Part shown: positions 34,101 to 43,900 of the stretch, piece by piece | Numbering within the stretch: position 1 is the first letter of the stretch | How the letters are laid out: the number at the start of each line of letters is the position of its first letter | DNA from: Henricia sp. BOLD:AAB3569 | Taxonomy: Eukaryota; Echinodermata; Asteroidea; Spinulosida; Echinasteridae | Assembly: GCA_037783545.1 (NCBI GenBank) | Contig: JBBELK010000015.1 | Location: 930,001 to 994,000, forward strand | DNA length: 64,000 nucleotides | Direction of reading: 5' to 3' | The notes under the pieces: model-generated | Told to the model about the DNA's origin: nothing | What the model saw: the letters and a program-made list of their open reading frames with translations, nothing else | Database searches by the model: none | Translations under genes and position numbers: made by a program

Positions 34101-36845
34101 AACCGTTTGGTCGACACTAAAGATTGTTGCTGGTGTTTATAGATGCATACATGCTGGAGCGTGGTGTTAGTTGGAACAGTTTTCACAAAATCGTCTATAA
34201 AGCACTAACAGAATTTATTAAAGAAAAAACAACTATGCCACTTTAAGCGTACACATATGGGCTACAAATAGAGCCTATAAAATATTAAGACTCGTTGACG
34301 GTTTCTCGTATAATCCACCTTGAACATGACCATGTCAGCTGTTCCGACTTACCCCACCTATGGGGTAAGTTGAAACATGGTACGGGGTAAGTTGAAACAC
34401 GGTATGTGGTCATTTAAAAACTGTACAATGACTTCTATAATCAACCTAATTAGCATGTCGGACACCTAAGCTGTAAATTGGGGGTGCTAATTAACCTTTT
34501 GGGGTACAGGGGGTCATTAGGAATTGCATAAAACAAGAGCACCAAAACAATTTATGCATCAAGCGGTTAAGATGGCTTTCCGCTCACTTATAAATGCAAC
34601 TGTTTTTAACTTTGTAACTTAAAAATATTAAAATTAACAATAAAACATTCTGATTTAAAAGTTTAGATTGTAAACTTTACATTTTCTACTTTTGATCTTC
34701 TTGAACTCTATCTTTTAAACATTAATAAAACATTCTTAGCCATACATTAGTGGCCTTAATAGCAGGTTTAACTGTACAGGGGACCAACTGATAAAGATAT
34801 TTAATTCAGTTGAAGTTTGTTGGGTTACCATATTAATAAATCATTGGACTCCGAACCTCATAATTTCAGTATTTGTAAAATGTTTTTTTTCATTCCGACG
34901 CATACATAAATCATATCGCCGGATATGGAGCATGGGGCTCCAGCTGCACATTGCCCAAATGCGGACAGACTTGATCTAGCCTGTTCGTTAATCAGGCACA
35001 AATACATTTACTTACCGTGCCTCGGTACGCACAGAGGAAATGACTTCCATTTAATGTAATTAATTATCATTAATTTATAATACATGTATTACTGGTACTT
35101 ATCTCAAGATTCCCATGCTGGTTTTAGGCATAAGTTTTGTTTGTTCTTGTATTGTGTATTAAATTAAGGTATAGTTTGCAACTTATTTATTTGTATGGAG
35201 AGCTAAAGTTATTGTCAATAGTGGTAACTGGATCTTTATACCTTCAATAGTACATGTATTTAAAATGTAAGGTAAACATTTCTACAAATTTGGTGTGAAG
35301 CCACTGTGAGCCACTGTCACAATAGTATGTAGAGCGATGTATAGTTATGACGTATTAACTTTGGTTCCCCATTAGGGACCCATAATTAACAAGGGAGGCT
35401 TCTTTGGGTTCCTCTGCACTTTCACTTTTCTTTTATATAATGAGCGAATGTAATGTTTTGATTAGTTAATTATTTTGTGAAAAGTGTGGAAATAAAACGA
35501 ATTGAAAATTGAAATTGAATTGAATTGAAACTGCGTACATTTATGTATTTGTGCCTGATCAACGAACAGGCTAGATACACTGTCTGCATTTGGGCAATGC
35601 GCAGCCGGAGCACCTTGCTCCGTTCCTGGCTATATGAATTATTGTTCCGTCACCCTTGAAAAATCGTGCAGATGAAAACTGTCCATAGACATTGACGTGC
35701 GAGACAATTCTTGCTTCAAAAACGGTGTTGTAAGTATTTCTTTTTAATTATTTTCCAATAATGGAAATCTAAAACCACTACGAAATTGTATGTTATTCCA
35801 ATTTCGAGGCAAAATTAGAAGCAGCCACTACACGAAAAGGGTGTGCACAAACTACCTGTGCCCTTGAGCAAGGCACTTAACCACAATTGCTCCATCCTTC
35901 GGAAGGTATGTAAAGCTGTTGGTCCAGTGTGTTGTGTACACATGTAATGCACTTAAAAGATCTCAGAGGACTCTTATGTGATGAGTAAGGAATTTCCCAG
36001 TGTCTCTGGCTGTCGGCTGCCAATATTGTTACCGTCATCAGCCGCATCATTGTCTAGATGCTGAACAGGCTTTGACAAGTAGAGGACTACACATGGTTTT
36101 AATACACACAATACGGCATTATCAACCGTCGATTTCTTACTGGTCAAATCAGAAACATAGAGAATGTCAAATTTTATTACAAATCACCAAACCTTTCGAC
36201 AATTTCTGTCTGTGCCACGTCATATCCGGATGATGGAAGCAAATTGCAGAAAAACGATCTTCAAACGTGTGATGGCAACAAACAAACCGGTTCTTTTCCT
36301 ATTGTTTACGTCACGTAAGTGCACATGCTCAATATATTACCATGATAACATCAATTAATATTGTATTATGAGAAAAATGTCTAACGTAAATGTCGGCATA
36401 GTCACCAGGTCCGTGAGGTTGCGACCATATTCATAGGCCATTGTTCATCAACAATAGGGTGGCAAGATCACGGACCTGACGACTATGCCGACATTTGATT
36501 TGTCATTAGGCCTAGGTGTTTTCTAAGATTAAGAAAATGTTTAATTGTTTATGATACCCACTGAAGTTTTTACTTTTTAGCCCTCATTTTGACTCACCTG
36601 AGTTCTCGTTTCTTATTCAGAGTTGCCGGCATTTCCCGGATAACCTTGGTCCTGTTTTCAGCCACATTCTCCCCACCACGAACATCCAGTTTTTGCAGCT
36701 CATACTCGATGGCACTATGGCTGTGTCCGCGACCGTAACTCCCGGCCAGTGTGCTTCTTTGCCGAGATAGCGGCCTACCGGTCAACGCGTCGGTTTCATC
36801 GCCGTGGATTGGCGCTTCGTTCGGGTTGTGATACATCGTCGACAT
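15793..36845 (-). CDS. TMC7-like: Transmembrane channel-like protein, TMC7-like (complete, 741 aa)
   Basis: Sixteen exons on the minus strand: 36598-36845, 30590-30659, 30004-30085, 27610-27744, 26926-27020, 25853-26022, 24426-24573, 23212-23373, 22389-22555, 21049-21166, 20670-20767, 20150-20257, 19558-19764, 18398-18553, 16901-16979 and 15793-15975. The total is 2,226 bp including TAA, all junctions in phase. The TMC signature [18 protein letters not shown] lies at residues 466-483. Membrane segments include [20 protein letters not shown] (about 143-162), a segment near 242-262, [20 protein letters not shown] (about 339-358), another near 385-415, and [20 protein letters not shown] around 520-545. 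The [13 protein letters not shown] loop and the ending [19 protein letters not shown] resemble TMC7. The start at 36845 is the first in-frame ATG after an upstream stop; only a TTG lies between. The N terminus (about 100 residues) is hydrophilic. The protein should be a multipass plasma-membrane or endomembrane protein. Whether it is a pore or a scramblase-like protein is unknown. It is divergently paired with the TMC gene at 40965. Confidence 0.93.
16253..16398. repeat. AAGCGGGCCTCCCACTGTGCGA MITE, copy 1
   Basis: A 146-bp element with the same termini and the same GTGTAGAGTCTATAGACAGT core as the copy at 17988-18109, in the neighbouring TMC7-like intron. Confidence 0.8.
17041..17300. repeat. 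ATGGGTCATTCTATAAATTT MITE, copy 1
   Basis: Terminal inverted repeats ATGGGTCATTCTATAAATTT with full complement at the right end, 260 bp. Copies lie at 23484-23733 and 30170-30433. The internal motif GACATTTTTCTGTCCCCGTT echoes the centre of the palindrome at 4378-4820, which hints at a shared origin. Confidence 0.82.
17450..18135. repeat. GGGGCGGATTGCAATA inverted-repeat element with a nested MITE
   Basis: Terminal repeats TGGGGCGGATTGCAAT and complement bound 686 bp, in a TMC7-like intron. Inner sequence repeats the phrase GCCACTGGTCTAAGACCGG in variants. Near the right end it contains the complete MITE 17988-18109. Confidence 0.7.
17988..18109. repeat. AAGCGGGCCTCCCACTGTGCGA MITE, copy 2 (nested)
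   Basis: Ends match GGCCTCCCACTGTGCGATTT in inverted form, with the core GTGTAGAGTCTATAGACAGT. It is inserted within the element 17450-18135. Confidence 0.75.
19139..19344 (-). mobile_element. tRNA-derived SINE with TTTA-type tail
   Basis: Read on the minus strand: tRNA-like head TTATGGCCGAGCGGTCTAGT, B-box GGTTCGATTCCG, body CTTGAGCAAGGCACTCAACC, and a 3' AAATA repeat tail. Tail-only copies are at 10058-10112 and 39482-39527. Confidence 0.72.
21255..21575 (+). mobile_element. SINE, same family as 43205-43437
   Basis: Decayed tRNA-like head, then the family body (ATTACTCCATCCTTCAAAAA, GGATGTAAAGCGAATGGTC) and a longer tail with GTCTCTGGCTATCGGCTGCC and AAGTTTCATAAATCC. It lies in the TMC7-like intron just upstream of exon 21049-21166 in the sense of transcription. 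Confidence 0.65.
22693..22855. repeat. CAAATAATGAATGTTT palindromic MITE
   Basis: The 163-bp element is almost fully self-complementary: GTGCAATGGGAGGAATAT and GGTGAAAGATGGAATGTTCC are mirrored around CGAGGCGAAGCC. It abuts a second inverted-repeat element at 22858-23145 (ends TATAACGCCCAAGTAGATCC and near complement). Confidence 0.75.
22858..23145. repeat. TATAACGCCCAAGTAGATCCTTG inverted-repeat element
   Basis: Ends TATAACGCCCAAGTAGATCC and GGATCTACTTGGGGGTTATA bound a 288-bp stretch with a GC-rich CACACGCAC-type centre. It lies directly beside the palindromic MITE at 22693-22855. Confidence 0.65.
23484..23733. repeat. GGGTCATTCTATAAATTT MITE, copy 2
   Basis: Complete copy with both inverted ends, in the TMC7-like intron between exons 23212-23373 and 24426-24573. 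Confidence 0.8.
26091..26310. repeat. ACTACTCACAATA MITE
   Basis: Ends ACTACTCACAATA and TATTGTGAGTAGT are inverted. Internal TCATATACAAA-type sequence recurs at 29030-29115, 48755-48870 and 55494-55618, which are partial copies in both orientations. Confidence 0.7.
26780..26910. repeat. Short imperfect inverted repeat beside a TMC7-like exon
   Basis: GAGTTCGGGCGGTCTGTTCT is mirrored by AGAACAGATCTCCCGAACTC. It ends 16 bp from the donor of exon 26926-27020. The plus-strand open frame here (26718-26936) has no known domain and I treat it as repeat-born. Confidence 0.5.
27290..27600 (+). mobile_element. SINE tail split by an inverted-repeat insert
   Basis: AGTGTCTCTGGCTGTTGGCT and the GGCGCCACCCATCTATGAAT block match 21470-21515. 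The terminal AAGTTCCATAAATCC resumes after the insert 27410-27557. Confidence 0.6.
27410..27557. repeat. GGCGGCCATGACAGGGGGCAG inverted-repeat element inside a SINE
   Basis: CGGCGGCCATGACAGGGGGC and CCCCCTGTCATGGCCGCCG are inverted ends. The insert interrupts the SINE tail shared with 21255-21575. A related fragment is at 12475-12545. Confidence 0.65.
27828..27974. repeat. 21-bp minisatellite, seven units
   Basis: Seven consecutive 21-bp units of GACAGATGCGTCACGAGTTT plus C or T. Units differ by one to three substitutions, with a GATGC to GATAC change in the last three. It lies in the TMC7-like intron just 5' of exon 27610-27744. Because 21 is a multiple of three, an open frame runs through it, but no conserved protein is implied. 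Confidence 0.9.
28178..28529. repeat. AGGAAGGGACAACACT TTAA element, copy A
   Basis: Flanked by TTAA at 28174-28177 and 28530-28533. The termini AGGAAGGGACAACACT and its near complement match the element at 58220-58751, which lies in the opposite orientation. This copy is 352 bp, shorter by internal deletion. Confidence 0.75.
28534..28665. repeat. TTAA-flanked AGGCACAGGCTCG MITE, copy 2
   Basis: A complete 132-bp element between TTAA at 28530-28533 and TTAA at 28666-28669. The long terminal inverted repeats run almost to the centre. It differs by one base from the copy at 46054-46185. Its left TTAA is also the right TTAA of the neighbouring element 28178-28529. TTAA duplication is typical of piggyBac and Kolobok type transposons. 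Confidence 0.85.
28864..29000. repeat. TTAA-flanked AGGCACAGGCTCG MITE, copy 3
   Basis: Flanked by TTAA on both sides, with the same termini and core as copies 2 and 5 but more diverged (for example GCGCGCGTCAACTTCGTGCT). It lies only about 200 bp from copy 2, in the same intron of TMC7-like. Confidence 0.8.
29130..29330. repeat. Two adjacent short tandem arrays (AATCGATTCC and TTTTGTCCGGGCGG)
   Basis: GAATCGATTCC-type units are repeated at 29130-29228; TTTTTGTCCGGGCGG-type units follow at 29240-29330 with 25-40 bp spacing. Both lie in the TMC7-like intron between exons 27610-27744 and 30004-30085. Confidence 0.55.
30170..30433. repeat. GGGTCATTCTATAAATTT MITE, copy 3 (left end degraded)
   Basis: The right half and end match copies 1 and 2. 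The left terminus is replaced by T-rich sequence. A 16-bp unit (GTGTCCTGAATTTAC) is duplicated inside. Confidence 0.65.
34909..35640. repeat. 732-bp element with about 105-bp inverted ends
   Basis: Left (34909-35015) and right (35530-35640) ends are inverted copies sharing GCATTGCCCAAATGC-type and CTAGCCTGTTCGTT blocks and ATCAGGCACAAATACAT. The interior (about 35290-35525) ends in an AATTGAA-rich tail that looks like a retroposon 3' end captured inside. No transposase frame is seen. Confidence 0.7.
35852..36024 (+). mobile_element. SINE body fragment, same family
   Basis: Contains CTTGAGCAAGGCACTTAACC, the ATTGCTCCATCCTTCGGAAG block and GTGTCTCTGGCTGTCGGCTG, but no clear tRNA-like head. Confidence 0.65.
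36382..36508. repeat. TAACGTAAATGTCGGCATAGTC MITE, copy 3
   Basis: Intact copy about 90 bp downstream of the first TMC7-like exon's donor, in intron 1. Ends and core match the copy at 10250-10375. Confidence 0.72.
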
Positions 36846-37733
36846 CGGTCGTGATCGGACTCCGCTCCGCGGCGCGGCGAACAATCCAGCTGCACAGCGA
36901 TTTCGTCACGAGTTTTTCAACCGTTGTTTGACCTGTTTACATGTTCGTTCTCAGTTAAAAGTAGCACTTATATTCACCTCCTAGAAAAGGTTCATATTAA
37001 ACATAGAAAAGTAGAAAAGTAAATAAAATTGAGGCTGGAATGTGGAAGACCTCCCGGTCATGTCGTTCAAGCGTAGCGCAGCGGCACCGCACCAAAAAGT
37101 TGTACATGTAGTTTGTCACTTCATCGTGGATTAGACTCGTTTCCTATCCCATATAAAAACTCCATATAAAAACTCCATAAAAAAAGCAAGCAAGCTACAT
37201 GGAACTTGGGACCAACCATTGAAACAAGATAATGTTGGGACCGGAAGCCAGTTTATGGATGAAGCGCCCTCTCGTGGTCAGGTAGAGCTCATTTTATTTA
37301 CCTCTACGGAAGCAGGTAGACGTATCTTGAGTACCTTCGTGATTTTCAGATGATCACTCAGGAACAGTTGGAGATAATTTAAGTCTTGAATGATCAGGTG
37401 AGACAAATGAGGGAGTTACCCTCAAAATTGGTATTTTTTGGATAGTTTTGGTCAACCCCTGTCATGGTCATGCCTGTTCAGTGTTCTGTAAGCTTGGTTT
37501 GGCAAGCCAGGCTAGTTTATTTAACATGTTTAAAATAAGTGCACAACATGTACAAGCATGAGAAGCTCATGCCTCGACCTTGTCCTAAATACTTGTACAT
37601 GTACCATGTCCATGGTCAATTTGCCACATTAACTTTCCCCCATTTCCTGATGGTAATTTAGTGTGACCGTAGAACACACATTGCATTTGCAGCGTTCACA
37701 AACATCAGCATAATCAGCAAAATAGAAAAACAC

Positions 37734-38178
37734 ACCCTGTTTACACTTGATCCCGAGCTCGGGGTCGAACACCGAGCTCAGCCCCGGATCACAAACTGAG
37801 TGTAAACGCTCTCGGGACCAAATTGGCCACGGATCAGACCCCGAGATTTGGGTCTCGCGTTGGCGGAGGGTTCGATCTCGAGCTCGGGATCAGTTTGCAG
37901 TTAGATAAGCAATTAATCTTTACTGCATCCTGCCGCATCCGCTCCACAGCCGTAGCGGGGGAAAGCCCGCAAAATTGTCCTTAAGTTGTACACTGTACAT
38001 GGCTACATGCACACATTGATCAGTGCATACATACGCACATAGAGCATGACTGCAACTTCTGGCACAGCGCTCGAGATCAAACTACAGAATGTAAATGCAG
38101 TACTCGGGATCATTGTGGTTAACACTGACGCATTTTTATCAGGGGATCAATCTTGATCCGAAGCTCGTGACCAGTTAA
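37734..38178. repeat. CCCGAGCTCGG-rich element, copy 1
   Basis: Starts ACCCTGTTTACACTTGATCC and contains repeated GAGCTCGGGATC-type motifs. It is the reverse complement of the element at 44717-45143 over nearly its full length. Confidence 0.75.
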
Positions 38179-38789
38179 CCCCTCCCCTTGGATATTGTTG
38201 CTATGCCTCGCACGCTATCGTCAAAATGGCGACGCACAAAACAATGGGACTTTAAATGGAAAGCACAGATTCATTGGAGAAAACTCCAAGGTATTTATGT
38301 TTTAGGATCGACAGTTATCTTAGAACACACCGAGTGAAGGGCCAGTGATGTCATATATCATGAAATACGTGCTTTCTTACCTTTGAACAACGAAACGACT
38401 GGCCTTGAAACCAAAAATTCACCAGGATCATCGCATACAACACTGTACAAATTGTACATGTATGTGCAGAAAAATCGCGTGATGTTGTTGTGAGACAATG
38501 CACTTTGACCTATGTGGGCGCTGTCTGCTAGCTCTGTTGTGATTGATCGGCGGGTTCGGCTTGATTGACAGGTTGAAACTACGTATTTCCAGCATGAAAT
38601 ACCATTTTGGACAGAAATAAATGTGGTGTTTGTTACCATTGCTATCAACATTTTGAATAAGGTTTTTCTTGTCAACTCATAAAAAACAAAATTGGTCATT
38701 GCAAATGCTACAATGGGCCTTTATTTTATAAGTTGGGACACTTGGTGTACAAATGGAGTTGGGTTGTAACACTACTGTTATTATTGTTT

Positions 38790-38887
38790 TAAAGTGTAAT
38801 ACGCAGCTCCATAGCAAAGGCATGGAGCTGCATATTTCGTGGCACGAATGTGGCACGCTCGCATTGCTGACGAGCCTGTGCCTTTAA
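38790..38887. repeat. TTAA-type AGGCACAGGCTCG MITE, copy 4 (left end missing)
   Basis: Only the centre and right half remain, ending GACGAGCCTGTGCCTTTAA, in the intergenic region between the TMC genes. Confidence 0.7.
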
Positions 38888-40220
38888 CTGCTATGCAAAA
38901 TTTCTTATCAAAATTATGCCCTGTACCGGTATGTTTATAAATTCTTTTTATAATTATGTACATGTATGGATGACCCCTTACCCTATTACACTGTGTCTGG
39001 TGACTAAGTGCACTTGATTCGGTCCTGATCTTTGAACAAACATACATGTAGCATGGGACTTGTGCACGCCCTGTGGGTGGCTCTTTTATTATGGTAGTCC
39101 TTTGTACAGATTCAATAAAGGGCAACATTTTCAAATTATATTTCCTAGTTCCACCCTTTTCACTGCCAAATTGAAGCAGGGTCATTTTTATTGGAATCCT
39201 CTGTGTGTCAGGTGTGTTTGTTTGCTCTGTATAAATGACTAATACAAATGAATAAGATCATTTAGGCCTATAATATAATAATGTAGGCCTTTTTGCAATA
39301 TTGGCAAAAAAAGAGATTACTCGTACTCTTACACTACATGTATTTAAAACACTTTCCGAAACGTGTAAGATGTCGTGTGTAGAGAGTGCTTGTCCGCAGC
39401 AAGCATATATTCATAGAACATGAATTTAGCAGGTGCAATTTTCACACAACCATAACTAATGACATGTAATAACAATGTACATTTATTTATTCTAATACCC
39501 AACAGCAGAGATCCGCCACTTACAGGTATCATTACATGTAAATAAATAAATTTGTATTCACTGGTTACTAAAGTGTGGATTGTGGATACAAACACACAAT
39601 GTCCAGCCCAAAAAAGTGATGTGCACAAAATTTATATTTTAGTTGGCACAATAAGTTCTGCATGTTTTTGCTAGGTTAGAGCGGGTAATAGGAAACAGCT
39701 GTTGTTTTGTTGGGCTTATCAGGAAAGAAAACAAGGAAGAATAAAGGATTTAGGACTTAAAATTGACTTTATTATGTTTTCTAAAGAAAAAACTAAAAAA
39801 ACAAAACAAGGGTTACAACACTCTAGTTGTACATTATCAATGTGGCCATGTGACTCAGTTTTGAAATAACTCAGGAAAGTGATAACAAATGTTTATGTAA
39901 TTTTTTTTACTCTCCCTTTAGAGAATTTTAAGTAAGTACAAATCACTTATTATACTTTTTAAAATTAAAATTTGTGTGAGAATTACTGTACAATAAATTA
40001 CCTGCACATACACAAATGGGATGTATCTTCAGGCAAGAGTTGATGAAAATTGTCATGCATGACTGTGGTGGGCAACTATACGGTGTATTTCATAGCTGAC
40101 TGAATGCATGGTATTTTGTATCTATAGATGAATGCACGTCAAGCTAGTACATTACCTTGCTTTATTCAATGATTACAAAAAAAGGAAGGGAAATAAAGTT
40201 GTGGTATGCACACTGTATGA

Positions 40221-40331
40221 TAGCCCTAAAAATAGGGCTGTAAATTGCTCACTTTTCAAATCTGACTTATTACAGTCGCAGATGAGTCAGATTTGAAAAG
40301 CGAGCAATTTACAGCCCTATTTTTAGGGCTA
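40221..40331. repeat. 111-bp perfect-type palindrome upstream of the plus TMC gene
   Basis: TAGCCCTAAAAATAGGGCTG and AAATTGCTCACTTTTCAAAT are mirrored on the right with a short spacer. The outer 19 bases are themselves a small hairpin. It lies about 630 bp upstream of the plus-strand TMC start codon. Confidence 0.8.
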
Positions 40332-40964
40332 ACTGTAGGCTAATGGGTATTTGTAGCATTATACGAGTTCTTACATGTACACTTTACATGCCATATTCAT
40401 TTACATGTAATTATGCTTTATTTACTAAACAAATCATGCTTTTTCACATGAGACAAATCTTGGGATTGAGGTGGTGTTATAGACTTGAAAGTTTTCAATC
40501 CCATGCTAAGTCCACATCAGCCCCGATATTGGTTTAAATTATGTCCTACATGTACATGTAAACCAGGGTTTAACCCTGGGAGAAAGGCTCACCCTGGTGT
40601 GAAATGTGTTAAGTTTAACTTGAACTCTCCTCGGGTTGAGCATTTTGTTCTTGAGTTTATCCACAGTAATGGGGGTACTGATGCTGTTAATGTTTCTGAA
40701 AGATACAAATAATTGGTTTAACCCTTATTGCACAGATTACATGTAGGGGTACTTTGCTACTCTGTGCACCATACGTTTAATGAAAACTAAACCAAAATAT
40801 TGTCACTTTTTGTACGTTTTGGTAACCTTGGGATTGTGACTAATTCGGTTCAAAAAGTTGACGTAAACTCAAGTTCTTTTCGTTTTGTTTAACAGGTATT
40901 TTTGATCTCAGTGCGTTCATCTGAATTGGCATCATGACAACAATTGTGGACTAGGCTTTAAAAC

Positions 40965-43900
40965 ATGGCGGACAGGAGGCCTAACCAAGGCCGTAAACGA
41001 CAAGGCCGTAAGCAGGATGGTAAAAGCCCTAGCCGTGGTGGGAAAAGCCCTAACCGCGGTGGCAAAAGCCCTGCCCGTGACAGCAAGCCAGTTCGCAGTG
41101 CGCCAACCCGCGGTGCACGTGGCGCCTCAGCACGCGGTGCTCGCGGCTCCCCATCACACGGTGCCCCAGCCCGAAACACGGCACTATATGAATCGTCATT
41201 TGTCGATACAACAACAGGCAACCCTGGACTTGGAGGCCCGCCCTCACCCTACGAATATGCAGACACGGCGCATTACAGCCGCCCGTCTAGTGGCACCAAT
41301 CAGATGGTGACCGCAGGGCAAGACTTTCAGCAAATTGATCCTCGTTTCTTACAACAACAGCTGCAGTATCAAGATGACTCTGCAAATAGGTTGGTACAGT
41401 TAAGGGCCTGTATATAGGTTTTGCAATGTCCCAAATTTTGTATCAATCGTTTAACTACAAAAACTTACTCAAATGGAAGATAGAAGTGGTTCCAACTCTC
41501 AATTGGTATGATTCCACTTGAGGTGATGCCTTTGTATAAGAAAATCATTAAAGATAAATTTGTATAAATACATGTGCACAAGCATTTTTTTACATGGGCG
41601 TCCTCATGTGAACGAAAGTAAACCCCTGACTACCATGGTTTTGTCTCATTTCTGTGCCAGTAAGGAACCAGCCTAAATAGGATGGTGGCTTCTTTAAACA
41701 CTGATGTACTTAACATCCTTCTAGGACCTAAAAATCTCTTTCCACCCAAAAAATGTGAGATCCATTGTGTTCCATTGCAGGCAATCACCAAGACTTGACG
41801 TCAGACACGATGGGCGGCACTCCCCTGGCCCCTCCCACAGGCCGGACGATCGGTCATCACCTCGTCACAGCTCCAGGAATTCACCACGGATTGGGGACAG
41901 ACGATCGGCTCGCCTTGCTTATGGAGATGAGGATTATCCCTCCTCATCTGGAGACGTCGAAATGGGAAGCAGTGAGTTTTGTATATTGAGCAACAAAAGA
42001 AACACACATTTTCATTTTAATGAAAACATTTAAAAATTCCCTTTGTAATTAAGTTGCCATCAAAATATTTACATAACAGCTTCATTATGCATGACTGCAT
42101 AAAGCTTCTGTGTACAGAAAATTCCCACTCTGAAATTGACTGGTTTTTTTTCAATCAAAAGTTGAAAAACATTTCTTTTTTTGACAGCTGTCACATGATG
42201 CTTGTGTCAGCTGTCACGTTTTGGGTATGCGTGTAGCACGTTTTGCGCAAAATATGCTGATGGGTTATGTGCATCATGAGCAGTATTCGATTGGCTGTTA
42301 ATGGAGTTCTGTGCCTTGAATAAACTTGTGAATTTGTCTTAGTGTTTTACTCGCTGAATCAAAAAATCTTAGACATCTGGGGCGGTATTCAATTCAATAC
42401 TTAAGCCAAATATATAAGAATTTTACTTATAGTTTTTGGCTGAAGTAAAATTCTTAGCCAAAATCGGTATTCAATTCGTAAGTGGCCAAGTTTTTTACTT
42501 CAGAAAAATACTCAAGAACATTTTGGTATTCAAATTGTTCTTTTTGGGAAAGTATTTTACTTAACTTTGAGAAGGCAGGGAAGCACCTTTAAGCAAATTA
42601 TACATACATCACACGCACAGTGTAACCAACTTTGACCGGTTTTGTTTGGGTGTGCATGTAGCACCTAGTATTCGATTGGCTATTTAGGGAGTTCTGCACC
42701 CTGCGTTAATTTGTAACGTCACAATTTATCTTAGTATTTTACTTGCTAAAGTAAAATTCTTATAAAGCATTTGAATAGGAGATAGTGTTTTAGCTTGGCT
42801 AAGAAAATGACCGAAGTAAAGTTTGTACCTCATCTAAGTCTTAAAATTGAATACCGACTGCTATTAAACTAATTTTTTTCCTCTTTCCCCCCCCTACCCC
42901 GGTGCAGTCAACCCTGCCTTCTATGACCAGTGTAAAAGTCCCAGTGCCGATCGCCGTGCTTCCAATACATCTAGTGTATCCTATCAATCCAGCAACGCAA
43001 ACCAAGATGAGATACTTGAAAGGGAGTTAATCGCAGCCAATCTTCGCGATCCTAGCTCCGTTATTGAAATGCTTCCTAGCAGGCAGTTGGGTAAGAAATG
43101 TCTTCAGCTTTATGTGTATCTGAGATTAAAGGCCTACATTTGCAATGACCCAAAATGTTAATCAACGAGTTGACTAGGAAAACCTTCCTCAAAGTAAAGA
43201 TTGGGGTACCATGGCCGAGTGGTTTAGGTCTCTGACTTGCAATACTCGGGTGAAAATTTGGGGTTGCGGGTTCGATACCTGTGGTACCTTTGCCTTTTAG
43301 CAAGGCACTTAAACAATTGCTCCATCCTTTGGAAGGGATGTAAAGCCGTTGGTCCAGTGTGTTAGGTAACGCACTTTAAAGATCCCAGAGTATTCTTTCA
43401 TGAAGAGCAAGGGGATTCCCCGGTGTCTCTGGCCGTTTATAATTCATTTTTTTAGGTTTTCTGAAGTATTACTGCATCTATGTGGCTGAACATTGTCCTT
43501 AAGTTATGTGATGCTGTTCCTGTTTTTAAAAGTTTTCCAATCATGTAATCTGACTTTAAAAACTCCCACCTCCAGGCCGCACCCTATCCTGTGCTACCTC
43601 GACCAACAAGTGGCTTCGTAAGAGCAACCACCGATCACTCAAGCGTGGTCGTTCCACGTCAATGGGCAGGAATCCTGACAAAGATGCGAATGTCGAGATG
43701 ATGATTGAACGGATCTTAGTCGATGAAGACGCAACTCAAGGACCTGGCAGAAAGCACACCATTAATAGGAGGACTATTATTAGGAATCTACAGGGGGGTA
43801 TGGACACCAAACGCAAAGTCAGGTAATAGACCGTATCAAATAGCTGCCATCTTGTAGGGCAGTTTCTTTGTTCCTTGAGGACATGCATGGTCGCACAACA

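Larger units (their letters stand above)
36846..40964. other. Divergent intergenic region between the two TMC genes
   Basis: These 4.1 kb separate the start codons of the two head-to-head TMC genes, so both promoters and 5' untranslated exons should lie here or close by. I saw no convincing TATA box. The region holds a CCCGAGCTCGG-rich element (37734-38178), a truncated TTAA MITE (38790-38887), a stub of a dispersed repeat (38585-38710), a short SINE remnant (39482-39527) and a perfect palindrome (40221-40331). No open reading frame here looks conserved. Confidence 0.7.

Noticed and set aside
36846..36884. Longer N terminus for TMC7-like from 36884
   Set aside because: That start is a TTG; the first in-frame ATG is at 36845, and a stop lies upstream.
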